This document shows positions 7,091 through 16,333 of a DNA stretch of 40,209 nucleotides, in pieces (positions within the stretch are counted from its first letter, which is position 1; each line of letters opens with the position of its first letter). The position numbers and the translations under genes are program-made. The stretch is taken from positions 1-40,209 of the forward strand of contig CAZWZG010000007.1 in the NCBI GenBank assembly GCA_964638245.1, read 5' to 3'. The DNA comes from CAZWZG01 sp964638245. Lineage in GTDB: Bacteria; Pseudomonadota; Alphaproteobacteria; Rhodobacterales; Rhodobacteraceae. The notes beneath the pieces are model-generated. The model did no database searches. It was given only the letters and a program-made list of their open reading frames with translations, and was not told where the DNA came from.

Positions 7091-7782
7091 TATGCGGCCC
7101 CCACGTAGCGGCCATAAAGGACACCGCCGGTTTTCCAGAGCACCAGCCAGTCATCGTCCGTCAGATCAGGCGCACCCTGCCCGACCCAAGTGATACTGGG
7201 AAGCGTCGGGGAATGCGTGGCCCCGTTCACAAGGCGCAAGGCGATGTTTTCGCCGTTGGCGATGCTGTCCGTCAGGGTCTCGGTGCCGCTGAACGTCTTG
7301 ACCTGAACCGTCCCATTCGCCGGATCGAGCGCCGTGCCGATCAGGGTGTGAACTGTTTCGATGAAGTTCAGGACCGTGATCGGCCCCGTCATCACGAAGC
7401 CTTCGGAGGAAAGCCCGGTAAAAAGCTGCCAGTTCGTGCTGTCAGAGCTTGGGTCCGTCGCAACACCGCTATGCGTGGTCTTGGCGACATATGGCAGGTG
7501 ATCGACCGGTGACCAGACGACATCGAACTCGGAATAGCTGCCCTCGGAAACCCATTCTGTCGCGTTGGTAGCTGCAATGGCTGTGTTCTTCGCTGCCACC
7601 GCATCCGCCGAAGCAGTGTTCACCGTCTCGACGTCCGTGTTGAACTCGCCAACCGCCGTGTTGAACTCCGTCAGGGCCGTGTTCAGGTCAGAGAGGTATG
7701 TGTAGGCCGTGGTGTCGAAATCCGGCTGCGCCTGGTTGCGGTTCGGCGGAAGGCCAGGGACGTTTACGGTTGAGACGGTCAT
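7090..7782 (-). CDS. tail fibre-associated structural protein
   Basis: A 230-residue protein. Residues 20-75 are a low-complexity Asn/Thr/Ala helical stretch with repeated EFNTAVGEFNTDVETVNTA, probably a trimeric coiled-coil stalk. The middle (EWVSEGSYSEFDVVWSPVDHLPYVAKTTHSG) resembles the carbohydrate-binding type 5/12 module frequent in fibres, and the end is beta-rich (GGVLYGRYVGA). It shares a start/stop junction with the fibre gene. Likely part of the fibre or baseplate. Confidence 0.65.
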   Translation of the reverse strand: MTVSTVNVPGLPPNRNQAQPDFDTTAYTYLSDLNTALTEFNTAVGEFNTDVETVNTASADAVAAKNTAIAATNATEWVSEGSYSEFDVVWSPVDHLPYVAKTTHSGVATDPSSDSTNWQLFTGLSSEGFVMTGPITVLNFIETVHTLIGTALDPANGTVQVKTFSGTETLTDSIANGENIALRLVNGATHSPTLPSITWVGQGAPDLTDDDWLVLWKTGGVLYGRYVGAA

Positions 7783-8828
7783 TGCTGGAACCCTATGACT
7801 TTGATGTTGGTGTTGGAGATCGGGCGGCGCGGGTTGGTCAGAAGCACGTCATCGAGGAACCCGTAGGCCACCAGGCCGAATGGCCCGCCGTCTCGCATGA
7901 ACGCGCCCACCGGCCTCTGCACCATTGGCGCGAGCGTGCTGAGCAGGCGTGCATTATCGAGACTGGGCAGCGACACGGTGAAATTCACCGTTGTCTGCTT
8001 GGGACGCTCGGGCGACACAGGGTTTCCGAAGTCGTCAAAGGTGATCCGGACGAAGCCAGACAGTCCGATATCGGCCGGCGCGATGATCCGACCCATCTCG
8101 TAACCATAGCCAAACGCGAGCTGCGCCACGCCGACCTGCGCATCTTCGGCACCCGTGATGGTGACCGTGATCCGCTCGGTCGGAGCGGAGCGCATATCCT
8201 GGAAGATGACTTGGGACTTGGTCTCGATCGGTGCGTTGAAGTAGTTGTAAAAATACCCGCCGCTGTCGCGTACAAGGCTTTCGGACTGGGAATAGATCAC
8301 CTCCGAATCCGCTTCCTTGGTGATGCTGAGGGTGCCGCCGATCGGGAACAGGGCGAAGCCCTGCGTAGCGCGGGAGGGCATGTCGATGACGTATTTCAGC
8401 TTTCCCTTCAGCAGCGCGAAACGGTTCAGATGCTTGTCGAAAGGCCGATGCCGGTTGACGGGACCGTAATCCTGCCAGTCGGTTGCGGTCTCATCGGTGG
8501 CGCCGGGCGTGCTGGTGTTCGAGGGCTTGGTGCTTCGCCAGATGCGGTGATCCTTGATGGCATAGACTTCGTCGGCATAGGTGCCCGCCGCCCAGGCCAA
8601 AGCACCCTTGTCGACCTCGCCGAGATCGGTCCAGTTGGCCCCCTCGACCGGCGTGTTGCCGAGATTGCTGTCGACCAGCGAACGCCACGCATTCCCGCCA
8701 TACCAAACCTCGTCATCGGTGGCGTAGGTCGTACCGGCATCATAGACTTGCGCCTCTGCCGAAGGCGGCCCGGACACGATATGCTCTTCTGTGATGTCGA
8801 TCGGGGAAAAGACGATCCCGGTGCTCAC
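7779..8828 (-). CDS. distal tail protein with carbohydrate-binding-like modules
   Basis: A 349-residue protein. Two segments near residues 30-60 (AGTTYATDDEVWYGGNAWRSL) and 80-120 (AAGTYADEVYAIKDHRIWRS) have the Y-x-W/Y pattern of carbohydrate-binding modules of family 5/12 type. The C-terminal two-thirds is beta-rich without catalytic motifs. It lies between the tape measure and the fibre genes, where siphophages encode distal-tail or baseplate proteins. A structural and glycan-binding role is inferred. Confidence 0.65.
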   Translation of the reverse strand: MSTGIVFSPIDITEEHIVSGPPSAEAQVYDAGTTYATDDEVWYGGNAWRSLVDSNLGNTPVEGANWTDLGEVDKGALAWAAGTYADEVYAIKDHRIWRSTKPSNTSTPGATDETATDWQDYGPVNRHRPFDKHLNRFALLKGKLKYVIDMPSRATQGFALFPIGGTLSITKEADSEVIYSQSESLVRDSGGYFYNYFNAPIETKSQVIFQDMRSAPTERITVTITGAEDAQVGVAQLAFGYGYEMGRIIAPADIGLSGFVRITFDDFGNPVSPERPKQTTVNFTVSLPSLDNARLLSTLAPMVQRPVGAFMRDGGPFGLVAYGFLDDVLLTNPRRPISNTNIKVIGFQQ

Positions 8829-11179
8829 GTGGTCGCCTCCGTCTTGACGACATCACCAGGGCGCGTGCCTGGCTGCCCGTTGGCATTGTGATCGCGCTTG
8901 ATGTTCGCGATATCCCGCACCTCGCGCTGCATTTGGCCGAACTGCGAAACGAGATCGGCCAGGAATTCATTGGTGCGCTTGCGTTCATTCGCAGCCTGAC
9001 GCACCTCGAGTGCCGTGCTGACGTTTGTGCCGCGCGGCAGGTTCACGATCTCGTTCTGGTGCAGACGTGCCGGGCCCCCAGGGTGGTATGCGGTGCCGCT
9101 TGAGTAGGACGGGATATCTCCGAGAGATGGAACACGTCCCTCGACCAGTGTCACCGGAATGGTATCCGCGAGGCTTTTTGCGGCCTCGACGGCCCTATTG
9201 GCAGCAGCCGCAGAGGTCTGTGCTGCATGCGCCGCCGCGAAGGCGGCCGTTGCCAGTGTTTCCATCTTCCCGCCGAGCGTGATTAGACCTGCGTCGATTG
9301 TCGCGAGTTGCCCAAGGTTTGCCGCGTAGAACTCAGTGGCTTTTATCGATGCCTCAGCTGCAGCCGCAGCGGTCGCGTCGATCGGCGGCGCGATCTGGCT
9401 CATCATCTGCGTGATTGCGTAAACGAATTCATCGCCATTCGCGGCGACGTCCTCGCGCACGAAGTCCATCGCCGCCTCAAGACTGCCGAGCTTGTCGGTC
9501 TGCTTGTCGATAACATCTGTGTAGAAATCCAACCCAGCGACGTCGATGTTGCGACCCAGAGCGTCCTTGAATGCTTCTGCCGCGGCCGCCGCATCACCTT
9601 CAAGAAAGGCGACCGCACTGCCTGACAGAATGGCGTTCATGTTGTCCGCGCTGAATTTACCAAACGCGGCCTCTTCCAATGCCGCCGCATCGGCCGCACC
9701 GGTGATGCCTTGCAAAATGCCGACGAGGCGCTTTTCGGCAGAAGACATGCCGCCACCGCCGGAACCGCCACCACCGCCGGAACCACCACCGCCGCCCGCG
9801 CCGCCGCCTGTGTCGATATCGTCCTGGATATCGTCGACATCATCCTCTGCCGCGCCGAGCGCCGCGATCGCCTCGGCCACGGCATCCATCGCGCTCGCGA
9901 CGTTGCCCTGCTGCGTGGCGATATTCTCGATCGCCTCGGACACGGTCAGCATTGCGTCGTCCAGAAGGCCGAACTCTTCCAGGATGTCGTTGAGCGCCTT
10001 GATCTGATCAGCCGCGTCCTGGCTGTCCTTCTCTGCCTGCTCGATCTGATCCTCGTAGAACTTCACCGCTTCGGCGTTGGCCTTGTCGGCCTCCGTCTTC
10101 AGATCGCCGAGGGTCGAGGCGATAGCACCCGAAGAGAGCTCTTCCTCCAGAAGGCCCCATTCGTCCGCAAGATCGTCGAGCGCACCGAGCGCCTCCTGCT
10201 CGAGCTCGATCTGCTCTTCCAACGATTCCAGCATGTCGAGCGCGGCATCCAGTGCCTTTTCCGCCCGCTCCTCTTCCCGGCGCAGCGCCTCTCGCGCCAG
10301 GTCCTCCTGCATTTCAGACAGGTCGGAAAGCACGTTGGCCGTCCGGGCCTGCTCGAAGGCCATGTCCTCATACGTGTCGAATTCGTTCGTGTTGAACGCG
10401 CTGGCGTTCTCGATCAGCCGATCGAGGCTCGCCGTATCGACCGTGCCGGACGCCCGCATCGCCTGCAGCTCGGCCAGCGCCGCCGCGCGCTGCCGTGCGA
10501 CGATCTCTTCGTTCAAACGCAGAATGCCCCGCGCGGCATCGGCGAGCCTTTCGGCGATGGCCAGGCCTTCGCTCATGACATCCCGGACCTCAGTCGCCGC
10601 GATCAGGGACTGGATGGATGTGTCATCTTCCGGGAACAGGGCCCCGCGTAACGTGTCGGCCTGTCCGGTCAGGTCCGAAATCCGGCCCTGGATTTCCGAC
10701 CGCTCGCGACTGATCGCGCTGGCCAGGCTCGACAGCCCTGTCTCGAAGGCGGCCGCGGCGTCCTGCGCCTCTTGCAGAGGTGTCTTGACCTCCGAAATCG
10801 CGCCCAGGGCCACCAGCGCGTCCGTCGCCTCATCGATCAGGCGTTCATATCCCGCGATTTCCTGGTCAAGCGTGTCGATCCGCGTGTTGACCACGCTTTC
10901 CAGAGACGCATAAGCGTCGGCCAGGTTCCGGTTGGCATCGTCGAGATCGGTGTAGGCATCGGCAAGATCGCCCTCCAATGTCCGCACCAGCGCCTGTGCA
11001 TCGGCAAGCGCCTCCTGCAGCGCCGCCTGCTGATCCTTGATCAGGTTGATGTGATCGAAGAGCGCGCGGTTGCTTTCATCCAGCGCGTCGCGCGCCATGT
11101 TCCGCAGGGCGTTTTCGGCACCCAGAAGACCGTAGAGCTCGCGCACCAGCCCCTGCCGGTGGTGGTCGACCCCTCCCAC
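8825..11179 (-). CDS. tape measure protein, C-terminal part (split gene)
   Basis: A 784-residue reading frame that continues the tape measure in the -1 frame. It begins at a GTG inside the disrupted region and then reads as RQGLVRELYGLLGAENALR, followed by long coiled-coil helices. A Gly-rich linker lies around residues 455-475 (repeats of GGGGGSGGGGG), followed by an Ala-rich helical region and a soluble end. It has no plausible tape-measure N-terminus, so it is one half of a broken gene or the 3' part of a frameshift product. The junction is described separately at 11150-11190. Confidence 0.8.
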   Translation of the reverse strand: MGGVDHHRQGLVRELYGLLGAENALRNMARDALDESNRALFDHINLIKDQQAALQEALADAQALVRTLEGDLADAYTDLDDANRNLADAYASLESVVNTRIDTLDQEIAGYERLIDEATDALVALGAISEVKTPLQEAQDAAAAFETGLSSLASAISRERSEIQGRISDLTGQADTLRGALFPEDDTSIQSLIAATEVRDVMSEGLAIAERLADAARGILRLNEEIVARQRAAALAELQAMRASGTVDTASLDRLIENASAFNTNEFDTYEDMAFEQARTANVLSDLSEMQEDLAREALRREEERAEKALDAALDMLESLEEQIELEQEALGALDDLADEWGLLEEELSSGAIASTLGDLKTEADKANAEAVKFYEDQIEQAEKDSQDAADQIKALNDILEEFGLLDDAMLTVSEAIENIATQQGNVASAMDAVAEAIAALGAAEDDVDDIQDDIDTGGGAGGGGGSGGGGGSGGGGMSSAEKRLVGILQGITGAADAAALEEAAFGKFSADNMNAILSGSAVAFLEGDAAAAAEAFKDALGRNIDVAGLDFYTDVIDKQTDKLGSLEAAMDFVREDVAANGDEFVYAITQMMSQIAPPIDATAAAAAEASIKATEFYAANLGQLATIDAGLITLGGKMETLATAAFAAAHAAQTSAAAANRAVEAAKSLADTIPVTLVEGRVPSLGDIPSYSSGTAYHPGGPARLHQNEIVNLPRGTNVSTALEVRQAANERKRTNEFLADLVSQFGQMQREVRDIANIKRDHNANGQPGTRPGDVVKTEATT

Positions 11180-14100
11180 GCCCCCTGCCGCTCGCGCTCG
11201 ATCGCAACGAGGTCACGCGCCGCATCGGCGGCACCATCCAGGGCATCGCCGGTGTCGACCAGCGCATCGACCGCGTCCTGCGCGGTGCCATTCACCGTCA
11301 CGAACTCATCCGCCACGTCGATCAGTGCGGCATAGGTCTCGCGCCCGGCGGCCGTGGTCAGGTCCTGCGCATCCAAGAGCGCCATGAACTGCGCGTGGGT
11401 TGCGGGGATGGCAATCCCGGCCAACTGATCGAAAGTGTCGGCCAGGTTTTCATTGGCGAGCGCCAGGGCGCGGGTGCCCTGCTCTGAATCGGTCAGGAAA
11501 TTGTCGAAGACGAAGGTCGTTTTCGCACTGAAGGCATCGAGCCCGCCCGCGGCGTCCACCAGGTCGCGCGCCGCACCGGCACCGATGGCCGAGATATCGA
11601 AGAGCGCCTGGTCGAGCAGCCGCAGGGACGCGTTGGCCGTGCCGAGCCCCGCGTTCAGGGCCTGCAGGGTCTGCGCGCCGCTTTCGCCTTCGCGGGCGAG
11701 GCCTGCGGCGGCCAAAGACGTGCGCAGCAGCTCGTCATTGGCCTTGTCGAGCTCGCCGCGCAGCCGCTCCATCAGCTCTTCGTGCGGCAGGCTTTCGTCG
11801 AACTTGACGTCGAAGTCGTATGTGAAGGTTTCGTCGATCTCCAACCCGAGCGCACGGATGCCGTCCCGGGTGTTCTGCACCATGTCGCGGAACTCCTGGT
11901 CGAGGTCCTGCGCGATGTATTTCGCCCAGGAGCCGAAGATTTCCTCCGCGTTCTTTTCCGTCTTGGACCCCAGCAGGCTGTCGGTGCGCTTGATGTCGTA
12001 CTCGTTGCCGCTCAGCAGCCCGCCGACACCGAGCGTGCCCTCGAGCGCGTTGGTGAGCTTTTCCGTGGTGCCGATCAGGCCCTTGGCGAGATCGAACACC
12101 GCCAACGCCGTGCCAACACCAGAAAGCATGGCATCGACCACAGAATCCACACCCGAAATAGCGCCCGAAATACCGCCTCCAGCGGCCGCAGACGCAGCAC
12201 CGAACCTAGCCCCGATGCCTGTGAAGCCACCGACGATACCATCCAACACACTATTGAGACCGCCACCACCTTTCGAGAACGACGTATCCAAAAGGCTCGA
12301 CAGCGAATCGGCGGCCATGCCTCGGAGGCCAGAGCCAATCGACCCGATATCTCCACGCGCCAGCCCATCGAACACGGTCCGCAAAACGTCGCTGGTCTGC
12401 TCCGCTTCCTCGCGCAATTCCCGGTTCAGCAGGATCTGGTCGGTCAGGCCCTGGATCGCCGCGTCGTTCCAGTCCACCTTGTCCTGTGCCAGCGCCTCTT
12501 CAACACGGCGGCGAGCCTCGATCTCGGCCACGGCCTCATCCGCCAGCCCGATCAATTCACGATCCGCCGCGATCTGCTCGCGCAGTTTCTCGACGGCCGA
12601 CGCCGCTGCATCGGCGGCACCTTTCGACGCCTTGGCCGATCCGCCGCTGGCCTTCGACGCAGTGTTCGAGGCCTTGGCCACTTCTGAGACGGCATCGGTG
12701 AGGCGCGTGTTCTCAGAGACCAACCCCTCGAGCGTCTCGATCTCGGCATCCATCGTGGCGATGCGATCCTGCTGCGCCACCATGTCGGCGCCCTCGATCT
12801 CCATCTTGTTGAGGATCGCGTTGCGCTCGGCACGGAGCGCCGCGACACGCGCGTCCGTCCCATTCTGCAGCTGATCGGTCAGCGCGGCGTTCGACACCCG
12901 CATCGCCTCGACCTGGCTGACCACGTCCTGCGCCAGCCCCGCCATCGCGGCAGGCACCATCCCGAGGTTGGCGATCAACGCCCGCGCCTGCGCCGTCGCG
13001 CCCGCCAGCTGGGCCTGCAAGCCACTGGCCGAGTCGGCCGCCGCCGCCGCCGCATTGACAGACCCGTTCAGCGCCGCCTCGATGTCGTACCCGGCATTCG
13101 CCGCCTGCAGCGCCTGCCGTGCGGCCTCCTGAAGCTCGGGCGGGATGTCCTGCGCGCTGCCGAAGATCGCAACCATCTGCTCGTAAAGTGCCTGCGCCGC
13201 ATCGGTGGACGCGCCCAACCCGTCAGCCGCCGCCAATTCAGCGAACGCCTCACGCAGACGCCGCGCCTCATCTGCCGTGAACCCGACCTCTTCGGCCAGC
13301 TCCGCGATCTGTTCCCTGCGGATCGACCCGCCCGGACCGGCATTCCGGCCCGACAGCCCTTCGAGCCGTTCGAACTCCTCGATCGCCTCGGACACCGACC
13401 CGGACAGCGCGTTGACCGTGTCCTCGAGCGCACCCACCGCCTTGACCGCGGCCAGGTCGCGCAGCGCCTGCGCATTGTCCCGCACGGCGGCGGCGTTTGC
13501 CCCGTACTCTTCCCGAAGCTCCGCCAGCGACTGCTGGGCCGTCTGGTTGTAGGTGGAGATTTCCGACACCGTGGCGTTCAGGTTGTCGATCATCTCTTCG
13601 AGATCGCCGGTCTCGTTGCGCGCCGCCAGCGCCTCGCGGCCCCATTGGAACAGGGCCGCACCGCCCGCGATGATCCCGATGGTGGCCAGCGACATCGGGT
13701 TGATCATCGAGGCGAACCCGGCGGCCACCCCCCGCAGCGCCGCCGCGCCGCCGCCCATCTGGGCAAACACCTGGTTGATCTGCGTACCCTGCTGCACGGC
13801 GAGCTGCAGAGGCGACTGGCCGGCCGCCAGCATGACGCCGATATCATTGAACTGGGCGCCAAGGTTGGCCACCTGCATCGAAGAGGCGTTCGAGACCTTC
13901 CCGATCGCCGCCGTTTGCGCCGCGCCGCGCTGCATGGCCGCGACGTTCTGGTCATACTGCGCGGTCAGTTGCGCCAGGACCCGCTTTTCTTCCTCTTTCG
14001 TGGCGATGCCCAGCGTCGTGGCGCGCTGCACCTGCAGAACGGCCTTGTCGTATTTCAGCTGGGCCGCATAGGCCGGGTCGATCGACGCCTTGAGCGACTG

Positions 14101-14283
14101 GAAGGCCCGCATGGCGCGCGCCTGTTCCTGCGTCATCTTCTCGGTGCTTTGGCTCGACCCCTGTGCACCCTGGGCGATCTTGTCATGCGCCGCCTTACCC
14201 GCATCACCGATACCGGTCAGATCGGATTTGACCTGTGCACCACCCTGCGATTCCATCCGGACGGTGAATTGCTTAGTCGACAT
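11041..14283 (-). CDS. tail tape measure protein, N-terminal part (split gene)
   Basis: A 1080-residue frame. The N-terminus (MSTKQFTVRMESQGGAQV) and the segment LGAQFNDIGVMLAAGQSPLQLAVQQG (about residues 139-164) match prophage tail-length tape-measure proteins (PF06791 type), followed by a hydrophobic stretch (MSLATIGIIAGGAALFQWG) and long Ala-rich coiled coil. The protein sets tail length and helps channel DNA at entry. The last ~45 residues (from about STTTGRGW) are out-of-frame sequence after the 32-bp disruption. The ATG overlaps the GT stop by 11 nt. Full length with the C-terminal part would be about 1,800 residues. Confidence 0.85.
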   Translation of the reverse strand: MSTKQFTVRMESQGGAQVKSDLTGIGDAGKAAHDKIAQGAQGSSQSTEKMTQEQARAMRAFQSLKASIDPAYAAQLKYDKAVLQVQRATTLGIATKEEEKRVLAQLTAQYDQNVAAMQRGAAQTAAIGKVSNASSMQVANLGAQFNDIGVMLAAGQSPLQLAVQQGTQINQVFAQMGGGAAALRGVAAGFASMINPMSLATIGIIAGGAALFQWGREALAARNETGDLEEMIDNLNATVSEISTYNQTAQQSLAELREEYGANAAAVRDNAQALRDLAAVKAVGALEDTVNALSGSVSEAIEEFERLEGLSGRNAGPGGSIRREQIAELAEEVGFTADEARRLREAFAELAAADGLGASTDAAQALYEQMVAIFGSAQDIPPELQEAARQALQAANAGYDIEAALNGSVNAAAAAADSASGLQAQLAGATAQARALIANLGMVPAAMAGLAQDVVSQVEAMRVSNAALTDQLQNGTDARVAALRAERNAILNKMEIEGADMVAQQDRIATMDAEIETLEGLVSENTRLTDAVSEVAKASNTASKASGGSAKASKGAADAAASAVEKLREQIAADRELIGLADEAVAEIEARRRVEEALAQDKVDWNDAAIQGLTDQILLNRELREEAEQTSDVLRTVFDGLARGDIGSIGSGLRGMAADSLSSLLDTSFSKGGGGLNSVLDGIVGGFTGIGARFGAASAAAGGGISGAISGVDSVVDAMLSGVGTALAVFDLAKGLIGTTEKLTNALEGTLGVGGLLSGNEYDIKRTDSLLGSKTEKNAEEIFGSWAKYIAQDLDQEFRDMVQNTRDGIRALGLEIDETFTYDFDVKFDESLPHEELMERLRGELDKANDELLRTSLAAAGLAREGESGAQTLQALNAGLGTANASLRLLDQALFDISAIGAGAARDLVDAAGGLDAFSAKTTFVFDNFLTDSEQGTRALALANENLADTFDQLAGIAIPATHAQFMALLDAQDLTTAAGRETYAALIDVADEFVTVNGTAQDAVDALVDTGDALDGAADAARDLVAIERERQGAWEGSTTTGRGWCASSTVFWVPKTPCGTWRATRWMKATARSSITST
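11150..11190. repeat. 9-bp direct repeats bounding a 32-bp frame-disrupting segment
   Basis: CCCCTGCCG occurs at 11150-11158 and 11182-11190, 32 bp apart. Read on the minus strand both copies encode Arg-Gln-Gly in the same codon phase. Removing one 32-bp unit joins the upstream reading ERERQG directly to LVRELYGLLG, restoring a single tape measure. The segment also contains the palindrome GGTCGACC. Confidence 0.85.
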
Positions 14284-14916
14284 TGCTGTTCTCTCTCAGC
14301 TTGGAGACCATTGCGGTTTCGATGAGGGGAAGAAACTGGGCTAGCGCGGCCCGGCTCACGCCGGTGGCCGACGCCAGTTCGAAAGCGGCGGGGAAGTCAA
14401 AGCCGAGGACCTCCCCTTGGGATGACAGGCGGAGCTGTCCGCGCAGACGGCGGGTCAGCCGCCAGATGTCGCGGCCTTCGGCGGTTTGCGGCTTTTCTTG
14501 CCGGTAGGGGCACGCCGGGCACTCTTCGGGACAGCTTTGGCAGTATCCTGCGCCGCCCCCGTAGTGCCATTCGGCGAGGGCGTAGAGCCGTTTCCCTCTT
14601 CACGCATGTAAAGCAGGCGATCGAGGTACTGCTTGCGGAACGCCTGCAAAACGACCGGATCGGACATCACGGCCGGGATGAGTTCGGCATCGAACTCGAT
14701 CGCGGCACCACCCTCATCGAAAAGCCCGTACCAGTCGTGCACCACCTCGGCCGCAAGGGCCTTGGCGATCGCATTGAGGCTGCGATCTCCCTCGTCGTCG
14801 CCGAGACCCTGGAGAACCTCGGCGATCGTGTCGATGTCGCGCGGCGCGCAGACGAGACCGGCATCCTCGGAGAGGCGGACCGTTTCATCTGTACCGGTCA
14901 GGTTGATTTTGAACAT
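14273..14916 (-). CDS. tail assembly chaperone GT (programmed -1 frameshift product)
   Basis: Predicted 214-residue fusion. The G frame is read to codon 109 (AAC), then the ribosome slips -1 at GGGAAAC (14596-14590) and continues from CGG at 14590 to TAA at 14273. The -1 extension begins RLYALAEWHYGGG, carries a cysteine cluster (CQSCPEECPACPY) and then EGRDIWRLTRRLRG, and ends NSNVD. This is a clearly coding sequence that lacks its own start signal. In lambda, G binds tail components and the T domain recruits the tail tube to the tape measure; the same job is inferred here. The -1 frame opens just upstream at a TGA, so it can only be entered near the slip site. Confidence 0.82.
14455..14916 (-). 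CDS. tail assembly chaperone G
   Basis: A 153-residue protein starting MFKINLTGTDETVRLSEDAG, between the tail tube and tape measure genes. Residues 1-109 form a folded acidic domain. Beyond the slip site the zero-frame tail (codons 110-153) is a low-complexity Thr/Pro/Lys/Ala stretch, as expected for sequence constrained by the other frame. It is preceded by AAGGGA. As in lambda gpG, the protein should coat the tape measure before tail-tube polymerisation and is absent from the virion. Confidence 0.82.
   Translation of the reverse strand: MFKINLTGTDETVRLSEDAGLVCAPRDIDTIAEVLQGLGDDEGDRSLNAIAKALAAEVVHDWYGLFDEGGAAIEFDAELIPAVMSDPVVLQAFRKQYLDRLLYMREEGNGSTPSPNGTTGAAQDTAKAVPKSARRAPTGKKSRKPPKAATSGG
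14590..14596 (-). promoter_or_regulatory. -1 ribosomal slippery heptamer GGGAAAC
   Basis: In the G frame the codons are GAG GGA AAC, so the heptamer fits X XXY YYZ exactly. Both tRNAs can re-pair in the -1 frame as GGG AAA. Lambda G/GT uses the near-identical GGGAAAG. The frames on either side are coding as required. Confidence 0.85.
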
Positions 14917-14948
14917 TCTGGATTTCCCTTGAGAATTAAAGCGCGGGC

Positions 14949-15896
14949 TTAGGTGTAATCAGCCCGCGAGTTGGTCAGGACGGCCGTCATCATCGGGTCG
15001 CCATTGGACTGCTTTGCCGCGATGAAGCTGTAGGTCTGCTCGATCCCGTTGGGACCGCTGACTGGCAGCTTGGGCCGCTCGATGAAGATGCGCGGGACCG
15101 CGATGGCGAGCGACTTGTTCGCATCGATCTCCCAGAGCAGGTCGAGGTCGCAGGAGGACCCCGCATTCGCCTGGTCGAGCAGCGTCGTGCTGTCGAACCG
15201 GACGCGCAGCTCGCCGGTGACCGCGCAGACGCCGGGATCGAAGCCGCCGATCTTGCCGTCGGATCGGATCGCCTCGATCCCCTCGAGCTGGTTCGAGAAC
15301 GTCAGCTTCGCCATCGTGACCGACCCCAGCGTGCTGTCTTCGCGCGACACCGAGCCATTGAAGTGGCTGAACCGCTCCTTCGACACATCTGTGAGGGTGC
15401 CTGCATTGGACGAGGTGTCGGTTGCCGACCCCTGCCCGAGGAGGCCCATGCTGGCGGTCAGCTTTGCCCCCTTGCCGCGCTGCATCTCCAGCGTCAGTTC
15501 ATTCGCCATGATGCCCGAGTGCATTTCGTAGAATGGCACCTCGGGATGGCCAATCTCGATCGACGCGGACGGCAGAGAAGACGCGCCCGACTCAAACGTG
15601 TGCGTGTAGGGGCCCGCACCTGCGCTTGTCGGCGCGCCCATCAGCAGTTTCAGCCAGAGACCGAAGGATTCGACACCGACGGGCAGCGTCAGGCTGCCGC
15701 CGTTGTCGATCACGTCCTGCGTCGGATCGAGCGGGTCGCGACCCTGTCCGAGCTGATCGTCGGCCACGAGGCCCTGCATGGTGCCCAGGTCACTGGACAC
15801 GAAGCTCATTTTGGAAAACCCCGAAGCCGGGGTGGTCCCGTAGGTCGATTCAAAAGCAAGCGCCATGAGGGCGTTTGCACCGCGTGCACGTCCCAT
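14949..15896 (-). CDS. major tail tube protein
   Basis: A 315-residue protein without charged coiled coils, beta-rich, with a start MGRARGANALMALAFESTYGT typical of tail tube proteins of rhodobacteral siphophages. It has repeated strand-turn blocks (SIEIGHPEVPFYEMHSGIM) and a C-terminal domain (VPRIFIERPKLPVSGPNGI). It lies directly upstream of the G/GT chaperones and after the tail terminator, the conserved position. AGGAG precedes the ATG. It polymerises around the tape measure to form the tail lumen. Confidence 0.8.
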   Translation of the reverse strand: MGRARGANALMALAFESTYGTTPASGFSKMSFVSSDLGTMQGLVADDQLGQGRDPLDPTQDVIDNGGSLTLPVGVESFGLWLKLLMGAPTSAGAGPYTHTFESGASSLPSASIEIGHPEVPFYEMHSGIMANELTLEMQRGKGAKLTASMGLLGQGSATDTSSNAGTLTDVSKERFSHFNGSVSREDSTLGSVTMAKLTFSNQLEGIEAIRSDGKIGGFDPGVCAVTGELRVRFDSTTLLDQANAGSSCDLDLLWEIDANKSLAIAVPRIFIERPKLPVSGPNGIEQTYSFIAAKQSNGDPMMTAVLTNSRADYT

Positions 15897-15916
15897 AGGA
15901 AGTCTCCTAAGTTGAT

Positions 15917-16333
15917 TTACGAAAGTGGGTTGGCGGTCTGGTAATGGACCACCAGGTTGACGATCTGGAATTTAACCGAAGCGGCACCGGGGAATGCCCC
16001 GGCTGCCGCCTCATCCGGATAAATCTCGATCCATTCACACAGACCGCCCAGGGTGCGGTCCGAGAGAATTGTGGTGTTCACGGCATCCTTCAGGATCTTG
16101 AGCGCGGCGTCATTGTCGGACGCCTGCACCGCCAGATCGAGCGGCATGCTATGCGCGTAGCTGTAGGTGATCGGCGACAGCGCGATATCGACCGGCTCAC
16201 CGGGTGCACCGTCGCCGAGGCTGGCGAAGCCATTGGGCCCCACCGTTTCCGGCAGGCTGGCATTGCGGTGAACGTCGCAGGGCAACCCCGCATTGAGCGC
16301 AGCCGCCAGCGCGACGATGATCGGCTCGGACAT
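15917..16333 (-). CDS. tail terminator-like protein (DUF3168 type)
   Basis: A 138-residue protein. The opening MSEPIIVALAAALNAG is a short helix as in DUF3168/tail-completion proteins, followed by a beta domain ending EIYPDEAAAGAFPG and VKFQIVNLVVHYQTANPLS, a strand typical of the terminator ring. It abuts the previous gene (TGAATG). Tail terminators cap the tube and mediate joining to the head. Confidence 0.65.
   Translation of the reverse strand: MSEPIIVALAAALNAGLPCDVHRNASLPETVGPNGFASLGDGAPGEPVDIALSPITYSYAHSMPLDLAVQASDNDAALKILKDAVNTTILSDRTLGGLCEWIEIYPDEAAAGAFPGAASVKFQIVNLVVHYQTANPLS

Noticed and set aside
7698..8891. 397-codon plus-strand frame across tail genes
   Set aside because: Antisense to three supported tail genes, Arg/Gly/His-rich as expected for a GC-biased mirror frame.
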